From contig JAEDGZ010000001.1 of NCBI GenBank assembly GCA_016297215.1, forward strand, positions 1 to 64,000: 64,000 nt of DNA, given 5' to 3'. The stretch's first letter is position 1. Each line of letters opens with the position of its first letter. Below the pieces are notes generated by a model, which was not told where the DNA came from, did no database searches, and worked only from the letters and a program-made list of their open reading frames with translations. This DNA comes from Paludibacteraceae bacterium. GTDB lineage: Bacteria > Bacteroidota > Bacteroidia > Bacteroidales > Paludibacteraceae. Made by a program: the position numbers and the translations under genes. Positions 41,749-50,571 of the stretch are shown in pieces.

Positions 41749-44374
41749 AACGAACGGCTGTCAGCCGTTTCACATGCTCGTTGAATGCGTCTTCTTTGAG
41801 CAACTGCTCCACGGTGAGGTGCATGCGATAGTTCCAGAAGTGGTGCGGGTTAGCGGGCACGTTGATACGCTCGGCGTGCGCGTCTGCCAGCCGCACTTTC
41901 TCGTCTATCGCCAGCCAGTCTTGCAGCGGCAGAATCACCCACATCGCGGGCGAGTACATGTGCTGGTTCACGATGAACTCGGCTATTTCCGGCGTCATCA
42001 CCTGCGGCGCTTCGCCCCACCAGCCCATCTGCTCGTTGTAGAACTTCTGCGTTACCGCGCGGTCTTCCTCCCACCATGCGCGCAGCGGGTTGGTGTCGTG
42101 CGTACCCGTAGTGCATACGCTCAGGTAAGGCGCGTTGGCGGGGTGCGCGAAGTCCACCGTCGGGTCTTTTGGCATGCGCTGAATCTCCAAACTCAGTATC
42201 TGCAAGCGGTGCATCACATCGGGCACGCAGGCGGGCACCATACCCAGGTCCTCGCCGCAGCAGAGCATGTGCGTCGCGTTGATGAGCGTTGGCAACTTCC
42301 GCATCGCGCTCTGCCACCAGAAATCGGTGTGGCGACGGAAGAAATAGTCGTTGTAGATATCCATCAGCACGCGCTTCTGATCGTCGTACAACTCGTTGAA
42401 CGAGTGGCTCTGATAGATGCTGATACGCGGGTGCAGCATCTCCGGATTGCGCTGGTCTTGCACGAACAGCACCTCGCAGTGCAGGTAAATCATGCCGTTG
42501 CGCAGGTTCTCGCATTGCTCCTTGCTCAGCCCTGCCGCCTGCCGCGCCGCGTTGTCGGCTATCAGGTGGTTGAAGTAGTCCTCCACCTTCACCTGCGTGT
42601 CAAACTCCTCGGGGAAGTAATAGACATACCCGTCGTTGGTGCGCAGGAACCGCTCTTTGGCTATCTCCGTGTCGAAGCCGAACACGTCGCCGAGGAAGTT
42701 CGCGCGGATATACGGCTTCACCATACGGTCCACGTCAAGGCACACGCCCATGTTCCACAGGTCTTGCGCCGAGTAGGGCAGCGCCGGCACGAAGTGGCCG
42801 CACAGTCCCCATACATCGCACTTGCGCATCTGCCATATACGGAAGAAGCCCAAGATATGGTCTATGCGGTAAGCATCGAAATAGTCCTGCATCTTCTGGA
42901 AACGCTTGCGCCACCAGAGGAACCCGTCTTTCGCCATCTCGTCCCAGTTGTAGGTCGGGAAACCCCAGTTCTGACCGCTGATAGAGAAGTCATCGGGCGG
43001 TGCACCCGCGGAGGCATTGAGGTTGAACAACTCGGGGTGGATATACGCGTCCACGGAGTCCGGCGAGATGCCGATGGGGATATCGCCCTTCATCGCCACG
43101 CCTATTGAGTGCGCGTAAGCCACTGCGTCTGCCAACTGCTTGTCCGCGTGGAATTGTAGGTAGTAGTACAACTCCTTCGGCTCCTTGTCGCGCTTTGCCA
43201 AGAAAGCAGCATACGGCTCCAGCCATTCTTCGTTCTTCGCCCAGAACGATTTGTATTCCTCGCTGCTGAACAACGCCTCTTTGTCGCGCTTGAAGAGCGA
43301 CTTGAAGTACTTCATCTTCTCGTCATATACGCACTGGTAGTCGGCTATCGCTTTCGCGTTGAACTCCGCCTTCGTCGCGTCGTATTTCTTCTTCTGCGCG
43401 GGCGTCAGCCTGCCCATCTTCTCGATGTTGATATATATCGGGTGCAGCGCAAACACGCTCACGGCGTTGTACGGATACGAGTCGCGGTTGGTGTGCGTCA
43501 GCGTGGTGTCGTTGATAGGCAGCGTCTGTATCATCTTCTGACCCGTCTTTGCTGCCCAGTCTGCCAATTTCTTCAGGTCTTGGAACTCACCTATGCCGAA
43601 GCCGTCCTCCGTGCGCAGCGAGAACACCGGCACTGCCATGCCCGCGCCCTTGAAGCGGGGTTGCGTGCGGCGGAAAGTGCGGTCGTTCTGGCATATCACC
43701 ATGTTCTCTTGCAGACCCCATACCACGCGGTTCTCGCCCCATTCCATATCCACCACCTTGCCCGAGTGCAGGTCATACACCACGTACTTGTATTCTATCA
43801 CTTGGTCTGCCGCAGCCTGTATCGCCACTTGCCACAGCGGGAACTCGCAGTCGCACATCGCCACCTTGTCGTCCGCATTCCAGTTGCCCAACTCTGGTAT
43901 GTTTCCCACGATGGCAACCCCCTGCGTAGGCAACACCTGCGGCACCACAATACTAAACCGCACATTACCCTTAGAGTCACCGCTATTCAGTCTTTGTTCT
44001 TGGCTCTTGGCTCCTTGTTCCTTACGTCTAAACAACGCCTCCTTGAACGCCGTCGTCATAAAGGCTTTCTCGTAGTCGTCCACTTGCCATTGGTCGCGCA
44101 CCACCAACTTCTTATCATTGGTATTCAGCACTAACCTCCGCGGCTCGCCTGCCTCATAGATAAACCCGCCGTTCTGCAGACGGATAGCGTATTTGTACTG
44201 CACCTCCCCCGCAAAATCGCTGATAGGAAGGCTCACTGTCCAAAAATCCTGCCCGTGGCAATTGAGCATCAACGGATGCTCCTCCGTCCAGCCGAGGATA
44301 GACGCTTTGGTCTCGATAACGCAGAGGCTCTGTCCGTACTCCGCGCGGTAGTTGATTTGAAAACTTACGTTCAT
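41747..44374 (-). CDS. malQ: 4-alpha-glucanotransferase (GH77) with two N-terminal CBM20-like domains
   Basis: An 875-residue disproportionating enzyme that rearranges maltodextrins. Two starch-binding CBM20-like domains lie at about 1-110 (SILGWTEEHPLML, VQYKYAIR) and 135-235 (VGNIPELGNWNADD, IEYKYVV). The GH77 catalytic domain follows, with FKGAGMAVPVFSLRTEDGFGIGEF, the nucleophile region DYFDAYRIDHILGFFRIW, CCGEDLGMVPACVPDV and TGTHDTNPLRAWW. The linker between the CBMs (about 115-137, KEQGAKSQEQRLNSGDSKG) is encoded by a near-tandem AGCCAAGAGCCAAGAACAA stretch that looks repeat-derived. A strong promoter lies 40 bases upstream. Together with glgB this fits glycogen or starch metabolism. 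Confidence 0.94.
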   Translation of the reverse strand: MNVSFQINYRAEYGQSLCVIETKASILGWTEEHPLMLNCHGQDFWTVSLPISDFAGEVQYKYAIRLQNGGFIYEAGEPRRLVLNTNDKKLVVRDQWQVDDYEKAFMTTAFKEALFRRKEQGAKSQEQRLNSGDSKGNVRFSIVVPQVLPTQGVAIVGNIPELGNWNADDKVAMCDCEFPLWQVAIQAAADQVIEYKYVVYDLHSGKVVDMEWGENRVVWGLQENMVICQNDRTFRRTQPRFKGAGMAVPVFSLRTEDGFGIGEFQDLKKLADWAAKTGQKMIQTLPINDTTLTHTNRDSYPYNAVSVFALHPIYINIEKMGRLTPAQKKKYDATKAEFNAKAIADYQCVYDEKMKYFKSLFKRDKEALFSSEEYKSFWAKNEEWLEPYAAFLAKRDKEPKELYYYLQFHADKQLADAVAYAHSIGVAMKGDIPIGISPDSVDAYIHPELFNLNASAGAPPDDFSISGQNWGFPTYNWDEMAKDGFLWWRKRFQKMQDYFDAYRIDHILGFFRIWQMRKCDVWGLCGHFVPALPYSAQDLWNMGVCLDVDRMVKPYIRANFLGDVFGFDTEIAKERFLRTNDGYVYYFPEEFDTQVKVEDYFNHLIADNAARQAAGLSKEQCENLRNGMIYLHCEVLFVQDQRNPEMLHPRISIYQSHSFNELYDDQKRVLMDIYNDYFFRRHTDFWWQSAMRKLPTLINATHMLCCGEDLGMVPACVPDVMHRLQILSLEIQRMPKDPTVDFAHPANAPYLSVCTTGTHDTNPLRAWWEEDRAVTQKFYNEQMGWWGEAPQVMTPEIAEFIVNQHMYSPAMWVILPLQDWLAIDEKVRLADAHAERINVPANPHHFWNYRMHLTVEQLLKEDAFNEHVKRLTAVR

Positions 44375-44414
44375 GGTATAATTGTTGATTGTTTGATTTT
44401 CTTTTTACGGGCTG

Positions 44415-44446
44415 CAAAGTTACTACATTTTTTCTCAATTTCCAAA
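44415..44446 (-). promoter_or_regulatory. Promoter of malQ
   Basis: Minus-strand TTTG (44443-44446) and TAACTTTG (44415-44422), 20-base spacer. Confidence 0.85.
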
Positions 44447-44596
44447 TTTTTCGTATAAAAAAGTGCAAAACCAATGCGTTTTTATATCCAACTATCTCCC
44501 AACTATTGCATAACTACTTTTCTAAACCTCCGCGCACTAAAAATATGTACTAACTCATATCCTAAACTAACGCGAACTCGAAATAAGAAACCTATT

Positions 44597-44630
44597 TTTA
44601 GCAGGCGGGGGAACATGCGCACACCGGACA
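44597..44630. repeat. Degenerate family A palindrome
   Basis: TTTTAGCAGGCGGGGGAAC followed by ATGCGCACACCGGACA. The right arm has lost its complementarity. Confidence 0.65.
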
Positions 44631-44684
44631 TCGAACTCACGTTAAACTAACGACATTAAATCATTTTTAACTTTATGCGAAGAG

Positions 44685-44725
44685 ACTACTTAACCAAGTG
44701 CGGTTATGCAGCCTCTTTTATTGTT
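44685..44725 (-). terminator. Terminator of the ClC channel gene
   Basis: On the minus strand AGAGGCTGCATAACC pairs with GGTTAAGTAGTCTCT through G-U pairs. It belongs to the same hairpin type as 30308-30346 and 33586-33625. Confidence 0.65.
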
Positions 44726-44763
44726 TTGCTTTGTAAACGACGGAGCACAAAAAGTTGTGTCTA

Positions 44764-46533
44764 TTACTCTTCGGAGAAGTGGACGAGGACGTGGCGGTAG
44801 GAGTTGAATATCTTTGACTTAGAGACAAAGCCGAGATAGCGGCGGTCTTGGTCCACCACGGGGAGATTCCATGCGCCGGTGTCCTCAAAGACCTCCATCA
44901 CCTTGTCCATGGACATGTCGTGCGTCAGTATGGCTTCGGGCGAAGTCATGAGTTGCTGCACCGTGAAGCGTTTGTACAGCCGCGGTTGGAACATGATGTT
45001 GCGCACCTCATCCAGCAGGAGCACGCCGCGGAGGTGCCCCTCATGGTCAATCACAGGGAAGATATTGCGGTGGCTCTCGGCAATGACCTTTACCAACTCG
45101 CCCAGCGTCATCTCGGGGAAGACGGTGATGAGGTCGGTCTCAAGCACGTTGTCCATCTTGAGGAGCGTGAGCACATTGCGGTCTTTGTTGTGGGTGAGGA
45201 GTTCGCCTTTCTGCGCCAGACGCATGGCATAGAGGCTGTGAGGCTCGAATATCTTGATGGTGAGATAAGAGACGACGGACACCACCATGAGCGGCATGAA
45301 GAGGTGGTAGCCGCCTGTGAGTTCGGCAATAAGGAAGATACCCGTGAGCGGCGCGTGCATGACGCCTGCCATCAGTCCCGACATACCCACGAGGGCGAAG
45401 TTCGACTCGGGCACAAGGACACCGATGGTGTTGAGTATGCGTGCGGTAACAAAACCCGTGAGGGCGCCCATGAAGAGCGAGGGCGCGAAGATACCGCCCA
45501 CGCCGCCACCACCATTGGTAGCCACCGATGCCACTATCTTAAAGATGATGATAAGCGTGAAATAGCCTATGATGACCCACGTGGAGGTGCCGAGCAGTTC
45601 AAACGGGCTGTTGCTGATAGCCGAGAGCGAGTCGCCGTTAATCAGTTGTGTGATGACACCATAGCCTTCCCCATAGAGCGGGGGAAAAAGGAAGATGAGG
45701 ATACTGAGGGTAACGCCGCCAATGAGTATCTTCAGCCAGAAGTTGCCCACCTTGTGCTTCATCCATTGCTCCATACGGTTCATGCCCCGCGTGAAATAGA
45801 GCGAGACGAGTCCGCAGACTACACCCAGCAATAGGTACCACGGTATGCGGGCTACGCTGAACGGTTCGTAGGTAGAGAGGGGGAACATCGGGTCGAGCCC
45901 CGTAGCCATATAAGAGATAGCCGTGGCGGTAACGGAGGAGATGAGCAGCGGTGCCACCGATGCCATCGTTAGGTCCATCATCAGCACCTCAAGGGTGAAG
46001 ACCAGTCCCGCTATGGGAGCCTTGAAGATACCTCCGATGGCTCCCGCCGCGCCGCAGGCAATCATCAACATCATTGTCTTCTGCTCCAAGCGGAAGAGTT
46101 TGGCAAGGTTAGAGCCGATAGCCGCCCCTGTGAGCACAATAGGCGCCTCAGCACCCACCGAGCCGCCGAAGCCGATAGTCAATCCCGAACCGATGATGGA
46201 AGACCACATGTTGTGCGCCTTGATGATGGACTTGCGTTGGGAGATGGCATAAAGTATCTTGGTGATACCATGCGAGATGTCGTCCTTGACCACATAGCGG
46301 ACGAAGAGCGCCGCCAGCGTGATACCAATCATAGGACAGATAAGGTACCAGAAGGTATGCTCACCCGCTATGAGTTTAGTCTCTATCAGCCATTGTATCA
46401 AATGAATAAACTGCTTGAGGATATTTGCCGCCAGCGCAGCAAAGCAGCCGACAAAGAAACTCAAGAGGAGCACCAATTGCTTTTCGCTAATATGGCGCTC
46501 CCTCCAGTCTATTATTTTATCGTACAGAGTCAA
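44764..46533 (-). CDS. ClC-type chloride channel/transporter with CBS domains
   Basis: A 589-residue membrane protein with about ten hydrophobic helices (1-430), then two CBS domains (about 455-570; TDLITVFPEMTLGELVKVI and TSPEAILTHDMSMDKVMEVF). Selectivity-filter-type motifs are GSGLTIGFGGSVGAEAP, with a Glu at the gating position, and GGGGVGGIFAPSLFMGA. Either H+/Cl- exchange or a channel is possible; fluoride-specific relatives usually differ. The start is a TTG at 46531-46533 because no ATG precedes the first helix. Directly upstream is a GGATGAAAGATGAAGG-type repeat, which may have displaced a former start. Confidence 0.9.
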   Translation of the reverse strand: MTLYDKIIDWRERHISEKQLVLLLSFFVGCFAALAANILKQFIHLIQWLIETKLIAGEHTFWYLICPMIGITLAALFVRYVVKDDISHGITKILYAISQRKSIIKAHNMWSSIIGSGLTIGFGGSVGAEAPIVLTGAAIGSNLAKLFRLEQKTMMLMIACGAAGAIGGIFKAPIAGLVFTLEVLMMDLTMASVAPLLISSVTATAISYMATGLDPMFPLSTYEPFSVARIPWYLLLGVVCGLVSLYFTRGMNRMEQWMKHKVGNFWLKILIGGVTLSILIFLFPPLYGEGYGVITQLINGDSLSAISNSPFELLGTSTWVIIGYFTLIIIFKIVASVATNGGGGVGGIFAPSLFMGALTGFVTARILNTIGVLVPESNFALVGMSGLMAGVMHAPLTGIFLIAELTGGYHLFMPLMVVSVVSYLTIKIFEPHSLYAMRLAQKGELLTHNKDRNVLTLLKMDNVLETDLITVFPEMTLGELVKVIAESHRNIFPVIDHEGHLRGVLLLDEVRNIMFQPRLYKRFTVQQLMTSPEAILTHDMSMDKVMEVFEDTGAWNLPVVDQDRRYLGFVSKSKIFNSYRHVLVHFSEE

Positions 46534-46643
46534 GATGGGATGAAGGATGAAAGATGAAGGATGAAAGACTGATTAGTTTCGTATGGATAAAGGATGAATA
46601 ATTGGTGTATAGACAAAGGTAACTCGTCTTTAATCCTTTGTCC

Positions 46644-47402
46644 TTAATCTTTAATCCTTTCCACTATTTCTTCTTCGGACGGGTTACGGGCGATGATGGT
46701 GCCCTCCTTGTTGATTAACAGGGTAGTGGGGATATACATCACGCCATATTGGTCGCTCGGGCTATTGTTGGTAACGGTGTCTCGTACCTGTCGCCACGGG
46801 AGTTGCTCCTCGTCCAGTGCTTTGAGCCAAGCGGCTTCCTCCTGGTCCACACTCACGCCGAGTATCTGCAACTTGCCTGCCGGTTGGGCAGCGTATATCT
46901 CTTTCAACACAGGCAGCAGTCTGCGGCAAGGACCACACCACGATGCCCAGAAATCCACCAACACATACTCCGTCTGCCCTACTAACTCGCTCAACGAGAG
47001 CAGGGTTCCGTCGGGTTGCGGCAGTTGGAAATCGATGAACAGGCAGCCTGCTTGGGTGCTCTTGATGGCCAAGAAGCGGGCATGCTTCTGCGCCAAGCGT
47101 TCGTTTTGGAACATACTCTCGGGCATTGCGTTGAACGCCTCCTCTATCTGCTCATCGCTGAGGATGCCGTACATATCGAGAAAGACCGAGTCGCTGTACT
47201 CTTCGCCGAGGTGCGCCATCAGGAAGTCGAAGCCTGTCGGGACAAAGGCCTCAATGACGGAGTCTTTACCCTCGCGGGTAGTCTGCGCTTCATACTGCGC
47301 CATCAGTTCGTCTGTCAAAGCCTCGTACTGCTGCTTAAGAGAAGGCTTATTGCAGGAGGCTAAGGCGCAGATGGCTGCTACTAAGAAAATGGACTTTTTC
47401 AT
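46644..47402 (-). CDS. TlpA-like thioredoxin-fold lipoprotein
   Basis: A 252-residue lipoprotein (MKKSIFLVAAICALASC, lipobox LASC) with an N-terminal helical domain of about 110 residues typical of Bacteroidetes TlpA/AhpC-type proteins. The thioredoxin domain carries VDFWASWCGPCRRLLPVL with the redox CxxC and the cis-Pro strand VMYIPTTLLINKEG. The likely role is reducing or isomerising disulfides in envelope proteins. The spacer to the ClC gene contains GGATGAAAGA-type repeats and a hairpin-like ACTGATTAG stretch. The upstream spacer is filled with family A, B and C palindromes. Confidence 0.9.
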   Translation of the reverse strand: MKKSIFLVAAICALASCNKPSLKQQYEALTDELMAQYEAQTTREGKDSVIEAFVPTGFDFLMAHLGEEYSDSVFLDMYGILSDEQIEEAFNAMPESMFQNERLAQKHARFLAIKSTQAGCLFIDFQLPQPDGTLLSLSELVGQTEYVLVDFWASWCGPCRRLLPVLKEIYAAQPAGKLQILGVSVDQEEAAWLKALDEEQLPWRQVRDTVTNNSPSDQYGVMYIPTTLLINKEGTIIARNPSEEEIVERIKD

Positions 47403-47451
47403 TTGTGGTTTCGTTTATTTTTTCCTATTTTATTTGGAGTAGTCTATTATT

Positions 47452-47482
47452 TTTAGCAGGCGGGGACGCCTACGCACCCGGA
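47452..47482. repeat. Family A palindrome
   Basis: TTTAGCAGGCGGGGACGCC and TACGCACCCGGA, oriented as at 32792. Confidence 0.75.
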
Positions 47483-47512
47483 TGGGGCGGCCAGGAGAGC
47501 GCCCCTCCATTA
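47483..47512. repeat. Family C palindrome (GGGCGGCC..GCGCCCCTCC)
   Basis: GGGGCGGCCAGGAGAGCGCC and CCTCCATTAC. Second copy at 47584-47614 and a diverged copy at 61242-61270. Confidence 0.7.
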
Positions 47513-47526
47513 CAGCGGTTACTTTA

Positions 47527-47552
47527 CCGCAGGCGAGACGCCTGCGTCCCCA
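47527..47552. repeat. Family B palindrome (intergenic copy)
   Basis: CCGCAGGCGAGACGCCTGCG followed by TCCCCAG. On the minus strand one frame again encodes GDAGVSPA. Confidence 0.8.
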
Positions 47553-47583
47553 GTGTGGGCAACTGCTCCTCTTTCCCTTCGAC

Positions 47584-47614
47584 GGGGCGGCCTGGAGACC
47601 GCCCCTCCTTGGGG
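47584..47614. repeat. Family C palindrome abutting the glgB stop
   Basis: GGGGCGGCCTGGAGACCGCC then CCTCCTTGGGGG, ending at the glgB stop codon. Confidence 0.7.
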
Positions 47615-47615
47615 G

Positions 47616-49652
47616 TTAGTCGCACTGTTCGAGGACGAGGGCGGTACGTGCGGGGAGGTAGAGTCGGAGCCAGCCTTTATGTTGGTCAGCATACAAGGGG
47701 TCTGCCACCGTGAAGTGCTCCACGCTGTCGTCGTTCTGTGCAAAGCCTGCGAACTCCTTCGCGTCGGTATCGAGCACTACGCGATATTTGCCTTCGGGGG
47801 CAAGGAAACCGTAGTCGGTGAAGGACTTCTGCCCGTTCCAGTTGAAGACAAAGATGAGTTTGCCGCGGCGGTATGCCACCACTTGGTCGCCCTCGTTGTC
47901 CCATAGGTTATAAACCCACGGCAGATGGGTGCCGCACTCGTCTTTCTCGTAGTGTAACTTGCTGCGAAGGAGGTGTATCATCCGCTCGTCGAAGCGGTTG
48001 AGGTCGGCATAGAAGTAGTTGGGGTTGTCCACCAAGTCCCATTGGCGACGGGCGTACTTGCAACTCCATCCGTTGCCTTCGCGGGGGAAGTCAATCCACT
48101 CGGGGTGTCCGAACTCGTTGCCCATGAAGTTGAGGTAGCCGCCGTTGATAGTAGAGGCTGTAACGAGGCGTATCATCTTATGGAGCGCGATACCACGGTC
48201 CACCATATAAGTAGCATGCCCATGCTCGAAGTGCCAGTACATATCGGCGTCAATCAGGCGGAAGATGATGGTCTTGTCGCCGACAAGTGCCTGGTCATGG
48301 CTCTCGGCGTAAGAGATAGTCTTCTCATCCTGCCGACGGTTAGTCATCTCGTAGAGGATATGCCCTGCTTTCCAGTCCTCATCGCGCACCTCCTTGATGT
48401 ACTTAATCCAGAAGTCGGGGATACCCATGGCGAGGCGATAGTCGAAACCCATGCCGCCATCCTTGATGGGACAAGCGAGTCCGGGCATGCCCGACATCTC
48501 CTCGGCGATGGTGATCGCCTTGGTCTTCACTTGGTGAATGAGTTTGTTCGCCAGCGTGAGGTACATGATAGCATCGCCGTCTTGGTTCATATTGTAGTAG
48601 GAGCCGTAGCCGTTGAAGTCCTCGCCCAAGCCGTGGCTGAGGTAAATCATCGAGGTAACGCCATCGAAGCGGAAGCCGTCGAAGTCGTATTCGTCGAGCC
48701 AGTATTTGCAGTTAGAGAGCAAGAAATGGAGCACCTGTGGCTTTCCGTAGTTGAAGCAGAGACTATCCCACGCGGGGTGCTCGCGGCGACCGCCGTCGTG
48801 GAAGTACTGGTATCCCGTGCCGTCGAAGCGACCGAGTCCCTCGACCTCGTTCTTCACCGCATGGGAGTGCACCAAGTCCATGATGACCGCCAATCCCATG
48901 CCGTGGGCATCATCGATGAGGGCTTTCAGTTGCTCGGGGGTGCCGAAACGGCTGGAAGCAGCAAAGAAGTTGCTGACATGGTAGCCAAAGGAGCCATAGT
49001 AGGGGTGCTCCTGTATCGCCATGATTTGTACGCAGTTGTAGCCCAATTCCGCGATGCGTGGGAGGACATTGAGACGGAATTCCTCGTAGGTGGATACCTT
49101 CTCCTCTTCGGAGGACATACCGATATGACACTCGTATATGTACAGCGCTTCGTCCTTCTTGGCTTTTACTATTTTGCCTTTGTGTTTCCACTCGTATGGT
49201 GTCTTCGGTTCCCATACCTGACAGGAGAAAATCTTGGTAACCTCGTCTTGCACCACGCGGTTGGCATAGGAGGGGATGCGCTCTCCTGCGCCTCCGTTCC
49301 ACTCCACGAGCAGTTTGTACAACTGTCCGTGCTTGAGTGCGCGCGCCGGCAGGTTGATTTCCCAATTGCCGTTGTCGATAGGCTGCAGGCGATATGCTTC
49401 GTCTTTCTGCCATCCGTTCATGTCGCCGATAAGGTAGATGGCCGTAGCGTTAGGCGCCCACTCGCGGAAGACCCACCCTTTCTTCGTGCGGTGCAGACCG
49501 AAATACAGGTATCCGTCCGCCCACTCTGCCAACTTGGCTCCATTGGTAATCTCTTGCTCCTTGCGGAGTGCATAATCATAACGCCCCATGATAGCCGCCT
49601 CATAGGGCTGCAAATACGGATCAGACTGAATTAGTTTCAATGTTGATTTCAT
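47616..49652 (-). CDS. glgB: 1,4-alpha-glucan branching enzyme (GH13, eukaryote-like subfamily)
   Basis: A 678-residue enzyme that adds alpha-1,6 branches to glycogen. A CBM48-type N-terminal domain (about 40-130, FREWAPNATAIYLIGDMNGW) precedes the GH13 barrel: VIMDLVHSHAVKN, DGFRFDGVTSMIY with the nucleophile Asp, AEEMSGMPGLACP with the acid Glu, and ISYAESHDQALVGDKT. LNFMGNEFGHPEWIDFPREG is characteristic of the eukaryote-like branching enzymes found in Bacteroidetes, as is the absence of a long N-terminal extension. Its promoter lies just upstream. It pairs functionally with malQ 3 kb away. Confidence 0.95.
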   Translation of the reverse strand: MKSTLKLIQSDPYLQPYEAAIMGRYDYALRKEQEITNGAKLAEWADGYLYFGLHRTKKGWVFREWAPNATAIYLIGDMNGWQKDEAYRLQPIDNGNWEINLPARALKHGQLYKLLVEWNGGAGERIPSYANRVVQDEVTKIFSCQVWEPKTPYEWKHKGKIVKAKKDEALYIYECHIGMSSEEEKVSTYEEFRLNVLPRIAELGYNCVQIMAIQEHPYYGSFGYHVSNFFAASSRFGTPEQLKALIDDAHGMGLAVIMDLVHSHAVKNEVEGLGRFDGTGYQYFHDGGRREHPAWDSLCFNYGKPQVLHFLLSNCKYWLDEYDFDGFRFDGVTSMIYLSHGLGEDFNGYGSYYNMNQDGDAIMYLTLANKLIHQVKTKAITIAEEMSGMPGLACPIKDGGMGFDYRLAMGIPDFWIKYIKEVRDEDWKAGHILYEMTNRRQDEKTISYAESHDQALVGDKTIIFRLIDADMYWHFEHGHATYMVDRGIALHKMIRLVTASTINGGYLNFMGNEFGHPEWIDFPREGNGWSCKYARRQWDLVDNPNYFYADLNRFDERMIHLLRSKLHYEKDECGTHLPWVYNLWDNEGDQVVAYRRGKLIFVFNWNGQKSFTDYGFLAPEGKYRVVLDTDAKEFAGFAQNDDSVEHFTVADPLYADQHKGWLRLYLPARTALVLEQCD

Positions 49653-49701
49653 ATATCGGGTTGGTTGTTGTTTTGCAGTTAGTTCTTTTTTAATTTGCCG
49701 A

Positions 49702-49733
49702 CAAAGATACTACTTTTTTTTTATACGCGCAAA
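49702..49733 (-). promoter_or_regulatory. Promoter of glgB
   Basis: Minus-strand TTTG (49730-49733) and TATCTTTG (49702-49709), 20-base spacer. Confidence 0.85.
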
Positions 49734-49811
49734 CAAAATCCGCGATTTTGCATAGTAGAGTTAGCAAAATGCAGAAAAATATGCTTTTTAACACAATTTT
49801 TCGCCAAAACA

Positions 49812-49843
49812 TTTGGCGGGTTCGCAGAAAAGCAGTACTTTTG
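49812..49843 (+). promoter_or_regulatory. Promoter of the candidate small RNA
   Basis: TTTG 49812-49815, 20-base spacer, TACTTTTG 49836-49843. No ORF follows before the terminator. Confidence 0.75.
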
Positions 49844-49848
49844 CACCG

Positions 49849-49964
49849 TGTTTTTCATGGTATTAGATTTTAAGGTTAAATAAAGATTGGGTTGTCGTGA
49901 TGACAATCCTTCTTTTTTGTGTGTACAACGGCTGCCTGACGAAAGTGTCGGGCAGCCGTTTTTT
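49849..49964 (+). ncRNA. Candidate small RNA, about 116 nt, unknown function
   Basis: A forward promoter is followed, without a plausible coding region, by an internal hairpin (GGGTTGTC-GTGAT-GACAATCC, about 49889-49909) and then a strong terminator (ACGGCTGCCTGAC with GTCGGGCAGCCGT and TTTTTT). The promoter-to-terminator layout, with two stems and no start codon with a useful frame, indicates an independently transcribed RNA. I do not recognise the family; housekeeping RNAs such as 6S or a trans-acting sRNA are possible. The 5' end is estimated from the -7 box. Confidence 0.65.
49928..49964 (+). terminator. Terminator of the candidate small RNA
   Basis: 13-base-pair stem (49928-49940 with 49947-49959, one G-U pair) followed by six T. 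Confidence 0.9.
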
Positions 49965-50037
49965 AGCGGGAATATCAGTATTTGGTTTTTCAACACTATC
50001 CGTAACGTGAACTCGAAACGAGATACACATAACAATT

Positions 50038-50067
50038 CTTGTATTTCAACAAAAAATTCCAAAAACG
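50038..50067. repeat. Partial family H element, inverted
   Basis: GTATTTCAACAAAAAATTCC is the reverse complement of the GGAATTTTTTGTTGAAATA core of family H. Confidence 0.55.
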
Positions 50068-50280
50068 ACCCTCTACATCTCCCTTGAGGGAGACTTATTC
50101 TTTAACTTATAATTTCCGTTAATTATTCATTAATTCATTACCAAAAAACAAATTAGTCTTTGACTGCTGAAATAGTTCTCTCATATCGAACTCACGTTAT
50201 CCGTAGATTACCCCGCCCTAACCCATTGCAGGAGAGATGGGGAGTTTGCATTGTCTCTTTATGCAAGGCTGGCACCTTGA

Positions 50281-50307
50281 CCGCAGGCGAGCCACCTGCG
50301 TCCCCAG
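50281..50307. repeat. Family B palindrome (diverged intergenic copy)
   Basis: CCGCAGGCGAGCCACCTGCG then TCCCCAG. The central triplet differs, so the GDAGVSPA reading is altered. Confidence 0.75.
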
Positions 50308-50328
50308 TGGGTGCACACATGGTGTTTT

Positions 50329-50360
50329 TTAGCAGGCGGGGATGCCTTCGCACATCGGAC
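50329..50360. repeat. Family A palindrome (diverged)
   Basis: TTAGCAGGCGGGGATGCCTT followed by CGCACATCGGACA. Confidence 0.7.
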
Positions 50361-50571
50361 AACAAGACGGAAATTCTTATGTCCGTTTTGCGTTATTCTT
50401 AATAATCGTACATTTTTGGAAAGGCTTAGACCCTTATTAGACCCTTATTAGACCCTTACTATAACCCGTGTGAGGCGGGGTGGGTGAATCTTAATAATCG
50501 TACTGTTTTGTTTGAGCCGCGTTACCGAGGAAATGGTGCGGATGTTAATTTGCAGCCAAATGGGTGTTTTA

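Larger units (their letters stand above)
44375..44763. other. Spacer between malQ and the ClC channel gene
   Basis: Holds the malQ promoter, AT-rich DNA with no recognisable gene, a degenerate family A palindrome (44597-44630) and a terminator for the ClC gene. Confidence 0.6.

Noticed and set aside
41774..43108. A 444-codon plus-strand frame opposite malQ
   Set aside because: Composition is that of an antisense shadow (Val/His/Leu/Arg-rich) and malQ is clearly real.
47973..49634. A 553-codon plus-strand frame
   Set aside because: Antisense to glgB, with biased composition and no recognisable motif.
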